From: Psilocybe azurescens
Lineage: Eukaryota; Basidiomycota; Agaricomycetes; Agaricales; Agrocybaceae
Assembly (NCBI GenBank): GCA_023853785.1
Contig: JAJIRX010000492.1
Coordinates: forward strand, 265,312-329,311
DNA: 64,000 nt
Direction: 5' to 3'
This document shows positions 36,256 through 47,416 of the stretch, piece after piece. A model generated the notes under the pieces. That model worked only from the letters and a program-made list of their open reading frames with translations, made no database searches and was not told where the DNA came from. Within the stretch, counting starts at the first letter, position 1. The number at the start of each line of letters is the position of its first letter. A program made the translations under genes and the position numbers.

Positions 36256-37555
36256 ACTATGAACAATGCACACTTCGTTCATTTTCTCTTTCGCATTCAA
36301 GCCTTATGGACGTTCACACTTTTTCTGGGAAGCAGAACCCAGACTTTGGCGATGCTCGTCATAGCATAGCGTTGACACCATAGCGCCTTCTTCATTCGTT
36401 GGCTGGCCAATTCTGTTCGTTCGTTCAAGGAGACTCGTTGTATCAAATACGCAATTACTTATTATTTATCTTTGCCATGCTACCGATTGCCTGTTCCTGT
36501 CATATACACGTAACACACAATTATTGTAGAAGTACTACATAGTACTTTTTGTTCAATCCAGTAATTACAATTTTTTCTTATTTATTCCATTCAACTTCAA
36601 GTTATCTTTCTCGTGTATTTTCTTAATTGTTCATCCATCGGCTTTTCTGAACCTCCGTTCTAACTTTTAACTGCGATGATCAACATCAACCTCAAGCTTG
36701 ATCATGATCAACCCGCTGTTGATTAAAACTCTTGAAATCGCCGCCATCAACAACAATAACGTCATCAGCATCAGCGATCAACCCGTCTCTCGGTGACATA
36801 ACTCCGTCGCGTCCGCGTCGTCGACCGTCATGATCACCATCCTCGTCGCCAAATTCAAAGCTGCTTAAGGAAAAGGTTGATGTTATCTCTTGTGGTATCG
36901 GCTCCGGTTCAACGATGATATATTCTAACCCTTTTTAATCCATACTTCTGATAACCCATAGGCCAGTAACCCATAACAACTCAAATATTTTGGAGAAAAC
37001 CCCGTATATTTGGGGTGGTTGTTGACGGTATGCGAAAATAATATATTTTGTGAGTAGCAAAAATCTCAATGATTCTCTATGGATTCATCATTCTAAAGTA
37101 TATCTCGTTCAGAAATCGGTCATTTTTAGGATCCTAGAATATCATCTTGGTTTAATTTTTACACTACTTTCCGAGGCCCCAATATATCATTATATCGACG
37201 GCTAACGCGAGGTTTGATTCCATTTAAATTAAAAGAACTACCAAAACACATTTCTAACACGTCTCCACCCAATAGTTTGCAATTTTGCTTGTTATTTCCC
37301 CCTTTATCTAGGCGTTTAGCATAACTGGTACATAGATACTAATGATACAAAAGTAAGGGGTATATCATATATCGTATAGCCTGCATATTTTAAAAAGGAA
37401 CCGTCTCATCCTAATGCGTCGCCGCCCCCGCCATTACCCAAGCCTCAATCCCCATTACCATCGATACTGCGAGTTTGAACCCAATCATCCACTGCAACCC
37501 ACAATGCACGCGCATCAGCCCATGTCTTTAGTCACCCACCTCGGAGGAATATGGG
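36256..37555. other. Intergenic, AT-rich
   Basis: Includes an atcaac-rich stretch near 36680-36790, with the palindrome tgatcatgatca near 36703, and repeated ataacccata words near 36950-36980 that resemble the ends of the TA-flanked element at 51958-52695. No gene was recognised. Confidence 0.45.
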
Positions 37556-39202
37556 TTACGAGCGGTTCGATGGTACAATGGGCTTGCCCGAGGCTTCGAT
37601 ATGCAAATCTGTGTGACCTTTATCGAGCAGACCCTGTAAGCTCTTCACAACTTTGGGATCCTCTGCTGAAAAGCAATCTTTGGACTTCAGAATAAATCCG
37701 TCCATCACCACCCCATTTGCAGTCCGCCCTTCGTTCCCCCTCGATAGCAGCGTCGTCGTCCGGCTCTCGAGCATCTCCCAAATGCAGCTCAGCGTAAGGT
37801 CCTTCGTGTGCCCTATGTATGAGAATTTGGATAGGTTGGGGAGAATACATTTACGGTAGACATCGCCCGCGTGGGCATCGACAGTCGGCGTGGGCAGCGT
37901 AAGTCTCGTGAAGGTCTCGTTGGAGATGAACGAGCCCGTGGGCCGCGCGCCCTCGATATGCACCAAATGCAGCTCCTTGAGATTCCCGCCATGCGTTCCA
38001 AGCACATCCAACATCTCCCCCTCATGTACATCGACGGCTGACAACCTGAGCACCTGTAAATATCCCCCGTTTCTCGTTATGAAATCACCAATGTCCACCA
38101 GAGAGGGAGGTCCTTGTCCTCCAACCACGAGATCGAGTGTGGTTAGTGAGGAGCACTGCATGTGGCTCAGGAGCGATGTGCAATTCGATGGCGCACCGAA
38201 TTTAGCAGTGAAGGAAGTGAGATTGCTTAGGGTGATTTGGAGATGCTCGAAGCTTGCGGGGTTTGTGGCGGGCTCGCATTCGTTGGTGTAGTAGATTTCC
38301 TCTACTGCCACTTCGTCACTCTCACCGCCGTGGAGGTTCTGCTCATCCTTTGAAAACGACCTCATAAAACCGATTACATGTTGTTCGTGGATGATCGCCT
38401 TCTTCGTCGTGAGATACGGTGAGCTATCCCGGTGCTGAGAGTCAGCTGGCAGACTTCTCGAGGTTCCACCAACATACATGCTTCCCACAACGCGCATTTG
38501 GGATAATTTTGGTGCAGTGATGGTCACCCGTGGCGGACGATAGCGATTTCTGCCTATCTCGGCTGCACGTAAGGTTAAGCTTTGGAGCTCCGGGAAATCG
38601 CCTAAAGGTAATATGTCCGTATGATACTGACGAGAGATTATTGGGGAAAATGTGATGTCCAGCGTATGCCAGCGCGTGTGGTTTCTCTTGACGAAGTCGC
38701 ATATCTCGATGGGCGTCGGCACCTTCTCGTCGGCTAAGGGCTCTTCTCTTTCTCCTACTACTGTCAGAGAAAGTGGCAGGTCCTTGGACCGATCGATCCA
38801 CTCTTGCAGTAGCATCACCTGGTTGGCGTATTCACTGGACTTTGGCCGTACGCGTATGTATATCCTAGTCCAGAAAGTGGCGTCTTTGAAGACAATTTCA
38901 CGCCAGTACCGACAGACCTGTGTGATGATGAGAGGGTTGTGAGAAAGGGAAGGGGAAGGGGAAGGGTAACTGTGCGGTTCAGCAGAACTTTCGCCTGCGG
39001 AATGGAAGTATAGGGACCAATGGAATATTTTTGTCCAGATCTCGGTGGGGATGGCAATTGCTGCCTTGCTTCCGTTCGAGGATGGATGGATGTATGGAAG
39101 GCCGGACTGAGCCTCGGCATCCTTCTGGTCGTCGACTTCAGCAGAGCGACGAAATTTCGATTCAGGCCTCTTGTCTCGTCGGATGTATAGTCCCGCAGTC
39201 AT
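37556..39202 (-). CDS. F-box protein, single exon, 548 residues
   Basis: Probable substrate adaptor of an SCF ubiquitin ligase. One uninterrupted frame starts at 39202 (MTAGLYIRRDKRPESKF). The F-box lies at about residues 50-110: AIAIPTEIWTKIFHWSLYF, then PLIITQVCRYWREIVFKDAT and FWTRIYIRVRP, the usual basidiomycete layout. The rest is leucine-rich with segments such as LSNLTSFTAKFG, CSSLTTLDLVVGGQG and GNLKELHLVHIEGARPTGS, suggesting LRR-like substrate binding. The Ser/Pro-rich insertion inside the F-box region is unusual. No introns or lesions. The target is unknown. Confidence 0.85.
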   Translation of the reverse strand: MTAGLYIRRDKRPESKFRRSAEVDDQKDAEAQSGLPYIHPSSNGSKAAIAIPTEIWTKIFHWSLYFHSAGESSAEPHSYPSPSPSLSHNPLIITQVCRYWREIVFKDATFWTRIYIRVRPKSSEYANQVMLLQEWIDRSKDLPLSLTVVGEREEPLADEKVPTPIEICDFVKRNHTRWHTLDITFSPIISRQYHTDILPLGDFPELQSLTLRAAEIGRNRYRPPRVTITAPKLSQMRVVGSMYVGGTSRSLPADSQHRDSSPYLTTKKAIIHEQHVIGFMRSFSKDEQNLHGGESDEVAVEEIYYTNECEPATNPASFEHLQITLSNLTSFTAKFGAPSNCTSLLSHMQCSSLTTLDLVVGGQGPPSLVDIGDFITRNGGYLQVLRLSAVDVHEGEMLDVLGTHGGNLKELHLVHIEGARPTGSFISNETFTRLTLPTPTVDAHAGDVYRKCILPNLSKFSYIGHTKDLTLSCIWEMLESRTTTLLSRGNEGRTANGVVMDGFILKSKDCFSAEDPKVVKSLQGLLDKGHTDLHIEASGKPIVPSNRS

Positions 39203-40520
39203 GTCTCAATACAAAATGCTACTTGACAACCACTTCTTAAAAGATTAATACACCTTAGAAGAGAATACGAATGCTTACCACAATTGACTCGAAGGTAGAG
39301 GTATGTGAGTGGCTGGTAGAGGAGGTACTCTACTCTGTTGAAATAGTATTAAACCAGCTCTGTGTATTTATTTTTTCCTGGTGGTGAAGCAGGTCCCAAT
39401 GACAGCGATACTTGTGACAAGTGAGTCATTCGGACTCATGGAGACAGTTACAATTGTTGTGTTTTAGGGCGGGCGGCGAACAGTCGATCAAGACAGAAGA
39501 CAATAACTTAACCAGAAATGGATAAATATGGTTAGGAGGTGTATGTATTCTATAGGCTTTGACAGTTGCTATGTTCTGATATCCCGAGCAATCACAATGC
39601 AGGTCCAAGCGCATTATTTTAGGCGCCCATGTGCGGCGTCATTACTGCAGTCCCATTAGCTTTTCAGCTTCCTTTGGTCCCACCATGACATGTACCGTTC
39701 TCCGCAGAAGATATAGTCGGCTCTCCAGTGTCCCCGGAGTCAAGGAATAGAAGTTCGTCGAGCTTATTTAGAGCCCAGAAATAGTCGAAACCCTTGATCA
39801 TTGCCCATATGGGGATGTTCCGTACGGACACTGCGCATCATGATTACCAAGCATACATTGAAGACGTGAAACCATCTAATCCGTCTGCCCTATACCCAGG
39901 GCTATATGGTTTCTCATCTTTTACTTCTCAATGCCCTATTTGGTCGTTGTGAATCAGTGTGCAGTCGCCAAATGAGGCAGCTCGTCCCGAACCGATTATA
40001 ATGGCTTCGGCGGTCTGGGCTTACTTACTGGCCATCTAGTCCAAAATCTACGCATCCTCGTCAAATCCTCTTCTTTCAGAATATAATAGTAAGGTTTAAT
40101 AGACATAAATAGACAAGTAAAAATAAAATAAAATAGTAAGGTTTATTTGTGTATCACAAAATGGCAGATATGAAAATATGATGCTGTATGCGGTCTCAGT
40201 AAGCAAATGCCGATATGTCAATCCAGTGGGAATCAGGATGAGTTGCTCCTCACCCATGTCTGATAAAGGAAGGATTGGACCTTTCCCATTCTATACGGTA
40301 TCCGATACGACAAAACGTGTCATGGATACCAAGAGAACTTTACCTTCGATTATCCTCCCTAAGCTCCATCATGGAGAGAAAGATCCCATTCTCTTGAAGA
40401 TTGGAATTGACCTCCTGAAAAATTTTCTCCATGTTCTGTACTCCCTCTGTATGATATAAGAAGTGGACAGCGGATGTCTTTTAAATTCGCTGGTCTGCCA
40501 AAATACCTCTTATATTACTC
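39203..40520. other. Intergenic with a possible coding scrap
   Basis: On the minus strand near 39680-39835 an open stretch reads IPIWAMIKGFDYFWALNKLD and then LLFLDSGDTG, protein-like but unassigned and without neighbours in frame. Nothing else was recognised. Confidence 0.4.
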
Positions 40521-41168
40521 TCAAGAATAATGGAATGTCTCCAGTTGGGAAAGGGGGATATCTGGCAATACATTGATGCTGTTGCTATGCATTCTGATCC
40601 GGCTATCTGTCAGATAAAAATGACATGGCGCTGCTAAGCTCCTAATCCATTGACAAAGATTGACTTGGTCGTATGCCAGAATGTTTTCGATATTGATCTC
40701 AAGGGTCTCTAGCATCTTGAAGGGGTTTGAGAGTCGATAGGTGGGTAATCTGAGAATCCATTGAAAACTGACGCCCAGAAAATAGTCAAGTTACGTAGAA
40801 TTATTTTTCACCGCTCTGCAAGTTCCGATAACAGTGACAAAGTGTAGGCTTCTTGGATGTTGAAGGCGTTGATAGTGTATCCTGTCCAGACAGCAAGATG
40901 CAAAGCAAGAGGCACAGTCTCTAGAGTGAAAGTGATCCATTGCCGAAGGAGCCGTATGTCATTCGCCACCCAGTCCCCCGAGGATTGACTTATTGCAAGA
41001 GTCACTGACATTTTGACGAGGGCCAATAACTGCAGACGTGGGAAGGAGTAAATAATCAGCTACCCCATTGTCGACCATTGATCTGTGATGCTTGAACGGA
41101 TTATCATTCGGAATGCAGACGGCAGGCTGAACAACCCTCAGACATATCTCTGTGGGTATCATATTCAT
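40521..41168 (-). pseudogene. F-box gene relic
   Basis: The start (41168) reads MNMIPTEICLRVVQ and later HHRSMVDNGVADY, resembling the F-box lead-in of basidiomycete F-box genes. The next segment, FPRLQLLALVKMSVTLAISQ, then DIRLLRQWITFTLETVPLAL, is in another frame and stops at 40808. A third, LETLEINIENILAYDQVNLC and CQWIRSLAAPCHFYLTDSRI, is in a further frame. An upstream frame at 41200-41472 may be an earlier part. Multiple frame changes and missing core residues mark it as non-functional. It is not the 37.6-kb F-box gene duplicated exactly. Confidence 0.6.
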
Positions 41169-42121
41169 GGGCGACGACTTGTTGCATTGTTTACCCTGTT
41201 CAAGTCGGATCTGGCAGGTGCGTTACTCGCAATGTCCGGATGAATGTTGCGCTTCCATACCGGCGAGGTGCAGCTATAGGTATAGATAGTAGTGCGCCGG
41301 GATGTCCAGTATTTTGACTCGGCCTAAGCATTGAGGTGCAATCTGCGGTAAATTGGGCCTGAGTGTTGAAAAATGCTACGCCTTTTAAGACAAGCAGATA
41401 ACGTACTACATTGTCCTGATTGGTCGTACCTGCCACATTATTGTTTGTAGAGGCTGGTGACTCAGGTTCCACTGGTCAAATGCATAATCTTACATGAAAG
41501 GAATGGACTTATTGGATCGTGACTAAGCTTTTATCGTTATTGCGCTGTGTAAAAATCTCTCAACATGTGAATATGATTTATTTTTTGAAGAATGAAAAGG
41601 CATTGAGCAATCTTTATGTATCGAGTAAACAAAATTTAGGAATAGCATGTTGTATTTCCATCAGCTTAGACAGTTTATTCAAATTTTTAATCATATTATT
41701 TCTGGATATCTCCTGGCCGTTACAGAGCAGCAGTTTCTGATATCTATATTTGGTGTCATCCATTGACCAATTCAGCAAACTTCAGCGTCAGAAGCAAAGC
41801 AAGGTCACAGTACTAGACATCCGATCTCCTAAACGATAAGGAAAGCTGTTTCAGATGCGAATGCATCCCTATTATGCCATTCAAAGCCATTGTTTAATCA
41901 ATGATATCTAGTTATTTGTGAGTCGGTTGTGCCCAGTTGGTGTCCAGTTCATGCCCAGTTGAAATTAAGGTCTAGACTACGCCCAAGAAAGGCAAGGACC
42001 AAGACAAACAAACAACGCCAAAGAACGCGTCGAATAAATATTTAAATTAGATCGCCCAACTTTTTCACGAATCCTTTTTCACCCCTCTTTTGGTGCATCC
42101 TATTCCGCACAAACCCACAAA
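41169..42121. other. Intergenic
   Basis: Holds an open frame of unclear meaning at 41200-41472 (minus, MEPESPASTNNNVAGTTNQ), perhaps part of the F-box relic, and the promoter of the peroxiredoxin gene. Confidence 0.45.
42033..42046 (+). promoter_or_regulatory. TATA-like box of peroxiredoxin gene
   Basis: aataaatatttaaa lies about 80 bp upstream of the ATG, a usual distance. Sequence and position only. Confidence 0.4.
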
Positions 42122-43111
42122 ATGGTCGCTCTCGTTCAACGCCCTGCACCTCTCTTCAAAGCTGAAGCCGTAGTTGATGGTCTTTTCGTCGATGTGTCTT
42201 TGGAGCAATACCTTGGCCAATGGTGCGTTATTGCTGTTCGTTTCGAAGACTCAGTGCATGTTGACGAAATAGTCTAGGGTCGTACTCTTGTTCTATCCAA
42301 TGTCAGTAAACTCTTAGTTCTCATTGAGAGATGTCGAATTTGATGGTTTGAATAGGGATTTCACCTTTGTCTGTCCTACGTAAGCCTTTTTTTTCAACGT
42401 GGCGAGCCGAGTATGTGCTAACTGTGGCACAGAGAGATTCTCGCTTTCAATGACGCCCTCTCACAGTTCAAGGAACTCAACACCGCTGTTCTCGGTACAA
42501 CGGTTTGTCCTAGTCATTCAACTATCACTAACTTTCTTTTAGGTATCTCAACAGACTCCAAGTTCTCCCATTTCGCATGGTCTACGCAAACTCGCAAGGA
42601 GGGCGGTCTCGGCCCTGAACTTCACCTGCCTCTCGTTGCCGACAGGAACATGAAGATTTCTCGCGACTACGGTGTTTTGCTTGAGGAGGAAGGAATTGCT
42701 CTTCGTGGACTCTTCCTTATCGATCCCAAGGGTACCCTGAGGTATGTGTTACCTTGCGTATACTCCTTTCGCGAGCAAACTAATGTATTATTTATAGGCA
42801 AATCACTGTCAATGACCTTCCAGTTGGACGCTCAGTTGACGAGACGGTTCGTCTCATCAAGGCGTTCCAGTTCACTGTACGCTCTTCATGTTTATACTTT
42901 CTTGTTACGGGTATTGACATAGTCATATCATTAGGACACACACGGTGAAGTCTGCCCTGCCAACTGGGTTGAAGGATCCAAGACCATCAAGGCCGACCCT
43001 CATGCCAAGCTCGAGTACTTCACTGCCGTTGCTGATGGTGCTAACGGTGCTAACGGTGCCACCAACGGACACGTCAATGGTGCCGCGAAAAAGCGCGCCC
43101 GCGTCGAGTAG
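42122..43111 (+). CDS. 2-Cys peroxiredoxin (Tsa1/Prx type) with NLS-like tail
   Basis: Thioredoxin-dependent peroxidase that reduces H2O2 and organic peroxides. Seven exons join in phase: 42122-42222, 42278-42301, 42356-42379, 42433-42494, 42543-42741, 42798-42876 and 42935-43111; two are only 24 nt. The peroxidatic Cys sits in [14 protein letters not shown] and the resolving Cys in [24 protein letters not shown] and EYF near the end are the GGLG and YF marks of peroxiredoxins prone to hyperoxidation. Beyond the usual end is an extra tail, [17 protein letters not shown] then AAKKRARVE, with a short basic cluster like a monopartite nuclear localisation signal. Frame intact. The extension is absent from standard cytosolic Tsa1 proteins. 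Confidence 0.95.
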
Positions 43112-43498
43112 ATCTATCTCCATCGCTCAGACAACATCATCATACCTTATATCATTGGAACGATATCTTGCTAACCTTCACCCTCTATAACCATTATCTT
43201 CGCTTCCAGGGCTTTTACGTCCTAATCTACCATGTCACATAATCATTTGCCATCATTGTCTTACTTATTTTTCTTGTAGATATCAAACTTAAATCGTGCG
43301 TTTTCTCGTACACAATACATCATACACGTTATAAACGTTGACTTGTACCAAATTCAATCATATCAGAGCTTGAAAAATTGTGCATGACTTAAAAATAGCA
43401 TTATAAACGTTATTTTGAACGTTTGAACTTCCGTCTCGCTCATCGATGGTCTTCGTCGACTTTTTGAGTTTTAGAATGGTTTGCCTTTGGTTCGCAAT
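43112..43498. other. Intergenic between convergent genes
   Basis: The 3' UTRs of the peroxiredoxin (plus) and aldo/keto reductase (minus) genes meet here. AT-rich, with no other element seen. Confidence 0.6.
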
Positions 43499-45006
43499 TT
43501 ACTCAATAGAACTTCTAGGTTTCGGGCGAATTGGCTCCACGCGAACTCTGTCCAAAGTTCCGCTGGATGTCCATAGTCCATTATAGCTTGAGCCATCACC
43601 CTGAAGCAAATCGTGGCGGTATCAGTAGGATTGAATTTCAGTCAATTCAAAGCGACTCACAATCAAATAATTCGGGAAGCCTGGGTCAAAGGCGACCACA
43701 CTTTCGATGAACGCAATCTGCTCGTCCGAAAGCGATATTTCGAGTGCTTCGATGTTCTGAAGCAGATGCTCCACTTTGCGTCCGCCAATGATCGGGAACA
43801 CGTATGTTGTCTTTTGCATGACATATGCGATGGCCACTGGAATACCAATTAATTGACCACCCTTTGATGCAGGGGAAGCCGTGTAGACTTACCGGAAGTT
43901 ATATGCTTAGCGCCCACCTCAGCCGCTACTTTCTCTAGAGCTTGACTCATAAGCTTCTCGCGTTCAGTTCGACGCCAACTGTCACCACCCCGGCCGTTCT
44001 CGTTAGATGCTGCCCGCCTTTCCTCTTCGGCATCTGTGCGGATTTTCCCTCCGCATAAGACATTCCAAGGGGCCAGAGCCATTCCTATAAATATAATTTC
44101 AGTTGCGTTTGGAATCCGGGTGCCATTTACTTGCTCATACCTTGCGCTCGGGCCATGGGTATGATGTCACGCTCGAAAGAACGGTCCAACACATTCCACA
44201 GGCCTTGATAGACCGAGAATGGGGTCAATGCATGGTCTCGTGCATACTGGTTTGCCATGGATACGACCCAGGCGGGAGTATCAGATATTCCCTAGACAGA
44301 CATTAGTTTAGAGGCAAGGTAATGTTACAATCACTCAGCACGAGGTAAAGAACTTTTCCTTGTAGGACAAGCGTGTGAAGAGACTGCATCACCTCTTCGA
44401 CACTGGTATCGTAGTCCCACCAGTGGACGTACAGAAGATCGACATAATCAGTGCGAAGTCTTTCGAGGGAGTTTTTGATGGACATGTGCAGCGATTTCGC
44501 GTTGCCTCCGGCGTGGAGGATTCTGTGCGGCTCCGTCTTTTTCATTAGGTGTACATTGTGCGCGTACTGAATAAATTTAAGAAGACATTCTCGCGTCAAT
44601 AATGCTGAACATCAACGGTGAGGCGAAGACGAATTCTCACCTTCGTGGCAATAAATAGGCGATCCCGTATGCCGCGTTTTTCTGCCCACTCTCCGATGAA
44701 GGCCTCAGATGAACCATCCTGGCTGCGTGCCCAATCAATCAGTTCAGACTGCTGAACGAAATGATATCAGAGGGTGACGTACTAGAGATTTGCAGTATCG
44801 ATGAAATTACCGCCAGCAACGTAATACGCATCTAGAAGCTTCATGCTGGCTTCCTTATCCATGCTTCCCATTAGACCGTCCCATTTGTCTCCTATACTCA
44901 TCCCTCCAAGCTGGATGGGAGAGACATGAACACCCGCCTTTGGAGATAGTAGACGATAATGAGCGAGTCTGGATTCGGGCTCTGGAGCTGCAGAGAAGAT
45001 TGACAT
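43499..45006 (-). CDS. Aldo/keto reductase, aryl-alcohol dehydrogenase type
   Basis: NADPH-dependent reduction of aryl aldehydes, in the cytosol; related enzymes act in lignin and aromatic metabolism. The start at 45006 ([20 protein letters not shown]) is chosen over an in-frame ATG at 45093 because a TATA box lies only just upstream of the latter. The tetrad is visible: Asp in GNFIDTANL, Tyr in [10 protein letters not shown] (formed across a splice, TA|C), Lys in LFIATK followed by YA, and His in [10 protein letters not shown] (about 44420). Later parts are [33 protein letters not shown] and [14 protein letters not shown]. The final exon ends [12 protein letters not shown]. Splices are consistent and the frame is intact. 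Confidence 0.92.
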
Positions 45007-45574
45007 AGTAGAATTGCTTTGTGTGGTCGTTTTTATTTGAGCGTTGATCACGGGGGGCTGAAGGATTAATTTTGATTCTAAAGATGAGTTCATCGAACAG
45101 GCTCTTTATAGTTTCTCATGTGCTTGAGACATCGTACGCATTGCTTAGCCATGGCAGACTCTAAATGCCAGATGTTGTGTTTGCTGATTTGCGGCAAGAG
45201 GACTGACGACTCCTTACCGGCCATTGGCTCGTATGTATTAATAGGCCTCTTTATGGTGACGATATGTTCCGGCCTACTCTTTTCAAAGTTTTATGTCATC
45301 ACCAAGCGTCCGAGCTCACTGGCATGGCTAGTGCTGACAATGGTGTGGTATGGTCACAGAGTCTACTGGAGAAATCTAATTGCCTTTTCGTTGAAAGTGG
45401 TCCATAAGAGGTTCTATTGAGCCTTTTATCTACTAGATCGCTGATAGGATATAGCTTCTTACCAAGCTGCTATACCATGCACTGATGTATATCAATTGCG
45501 GTGATGATAGTGACTTTGACATTACGTCTTGAGATACGACCGTCGAGACGGCCGAATTTAACGCCTCTGCCGTA
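45007..45574. other. Intergenic
   Basis: Promoter of the aldo/keto reductase and unassigned sequence before the segmental duplication. The plus-strand frame at 45118-45420 has hydrophobic stretches but resembles no family. Confidence 0.45.
45104..45110 (-). promoter_or_regulatory. TATA-like box of aldo/keto reductase
   Basis: TATAAAG on the minus strand, about 100 bp upstream of the ATG at 45006 but only 11-17 bp upstream of the alternative ATG at 45093, favouring the inner start. Confidence 0.4.
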
Positions 45575-46145
45575 GTTGTTCATTTTCATCATTATTTGAA
45601 TTTATGGCGATTATACTATGAAGGGCCGAATTAAATGGGCACTCTTAGAGTAAGGTAACTGTCCCATTCAATACGAGAGGCCACCAATAAGCTGTGCGCA
45701 CGTCCGCTGGAGCGAAAACTCCGACAATTAAATATAGAAGATCCGGCACTCTCACGGCAATGCAGATTTGTTATGCAACCCACCCTGATTTTTCACGGCA
45801 TTCATCGATGACTAGAATTCCGAGTATGCCTGCCTATATCGTTTATTAACCTGTGTACATCAATAGACAAGCCAAAAGAATAGGAACCTTCAGACAACTT
45901 CGAGGATGCGCCAAAGAAACCGGAAAGGTGGATCCATTGTTAGAAAAAGAGAATATTCGATGCAACGCGTGGAAGGATGAAGTTCAGAACCTACATATTC
46001 ATTTTTGTAAGCCATTGTACATTCTCACAATCATTTATCTATTCGACTCTGTTTTATTAATGACGCGTACGCCACACAGCCAGGTCTGTTTTCGTCGGTT
46101 ACTTTCATTGTCGAATCATACAGGACTCTGCAACAGGCCATCTTG
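45575..46145 (+). repeat. Upstream copy of a segmental duplication (partner 46825-47835)
   Basis: Two stretches match the region upstream of and inside the 5' end of the DUF6535 gene. One is around cgtagttgttcattttcat (45577), with its partner near 46826. The other is around gatccattgttagaaaaaga (near 45930), with its partner near 47628. Identity looks like 70-85 percent with indels, so the duplication is old. The upstream copy is more compact. Confidence 0.75.
45866..46141 (+). pseudogene. 5' fragment of a DUF6535 paralogue
   Basis: Parallels the start of the intact gene at 47.5 kb. DPLLEKENIRCNAWKDEVQN is shared exactly, followed by an intron-like stretch ending cacacag and by remnants of the GLFSAVIT region in broken frames. 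The rest of the gene is missing: after 46145 the resemblance stops. It is a truncated copy made by the segmental duplication. Confidence 0.72.
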
Positions 46146-47416
46146 ACTGCGTATGTTTGAGTGGGTCATTTTGGGCGTTATGCTATTTACGAAATAGCTG
46201 AAAGTCTTTCCCGTGGTTTCGTTCATGACAATTACTCAATGAAGGGTTAAGGATTGAAATTTTCAAATTTGACAGATTCCTTTAGGGAGCAGAATGTCAG
46301 CTTAGAGTGGGTCGGCACCCTTGTAACCACATTCTGGGAGATAGGCCACTAAAAACGTACACACATAGAGTGGATCAGACTTGCCATAGGCATAGATAGG
46401 TCGGCATCTTGACTTGATGCCATAGGATCCCCGACCCCGAGCATCGGCAACTCAGCAAGTTAAGCGCCGTCGGCAAAATGTTCGCCAATCGTTGACGATG
46501 TGTCCACAGTCGGTGATAGGATTGTCCCGTTCTATTGTATGATACTTGCCAACTCTCTACATTGCCTTCAATGCAGCACTTCCATAGGCTCAGGCAACTG
46601 CAAAGCCTTGTAAAATCTCTTGAAAGCTTACACACATGTTTCAAATGCCTACCATCCTCAATGGTGATGTATTGGATCTCAATCTTCAGATGTGTCCGAT
46701 GTCAACCCTCACCGTTATTTCTCGCATCTTTTACTCTATCTGCGAGTTCGCATTGCCTTATACGCTGCCCCCAGCAAGTTGTTATCTTCCTCACTTTCAT
46801 TCTCTACGACACATCCGACTGATGCCGTAGTCGTTCATCTTCATGATTACTTATTTAATTTCATGATGAATATCTTATGAAAGGCAGAGTTAAAGTCTGA
46901 GATCATAAATAGGCACACTTAGAGTAAAGCAGCAAATTAGCAAAGTAATACTGACGTACGATGGGCAGGCGGCGTCTTGCTGGCCTATTCAATAGGCCAC
47001 AAATAAAGTGGTGTGCACGTAGTCGCCGAAAGATCGGCAGACCGACAAGATAAGTGCCATGAACGAAATATTACCAATCATTTTCACTGTCAACGTCCGG
47101 CAATAAAAGTGGTCCGTGATATATTTCCATGAGAAGTCGTCTTCAAGACACGGCTTCTAGAGTCTTGTGACGGGACATTGCTCTCAATACCTGCCAAATA
47201 TACCCTGTGTCTGTACATTTGAATGCCTTCTATGTTTATCACACTTGAAACACCTGCGAGTCTGTTAAGCTCATGACTGATGGATTCTCACTGGCAGTTC
47301 CGAGTTCGAGGATATGCCACAAAGCTGGAATGATTCTCGAATGATCACAGTTCTCTGCTTCGTACTATCATCTTGAGGCCTTCATTGCATTATCACCCGT
47401 GTATCAATCGCTTGAA
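46146..47416. other. Spacer and second duplication unit
   Basis: 46825-47050 matches 45577-45735 and forms the left part of the downstream duplication unit. The remainder has no recognised gene. Confidence 0.5.

Noticed and set aside
37890..38291. Plus-strand ORF opposite the intact F-box gene
   Set aside because: Antisense to a long, conserved single-exon gene; no intron or family support.
45007..45093. N-terminal extension of the aldo/keto reductase from the ATG at 45093
   Set aside because: The only TATA-like box lies 11-17 bp upstream of that ATG, and family members begin near the inner Met.
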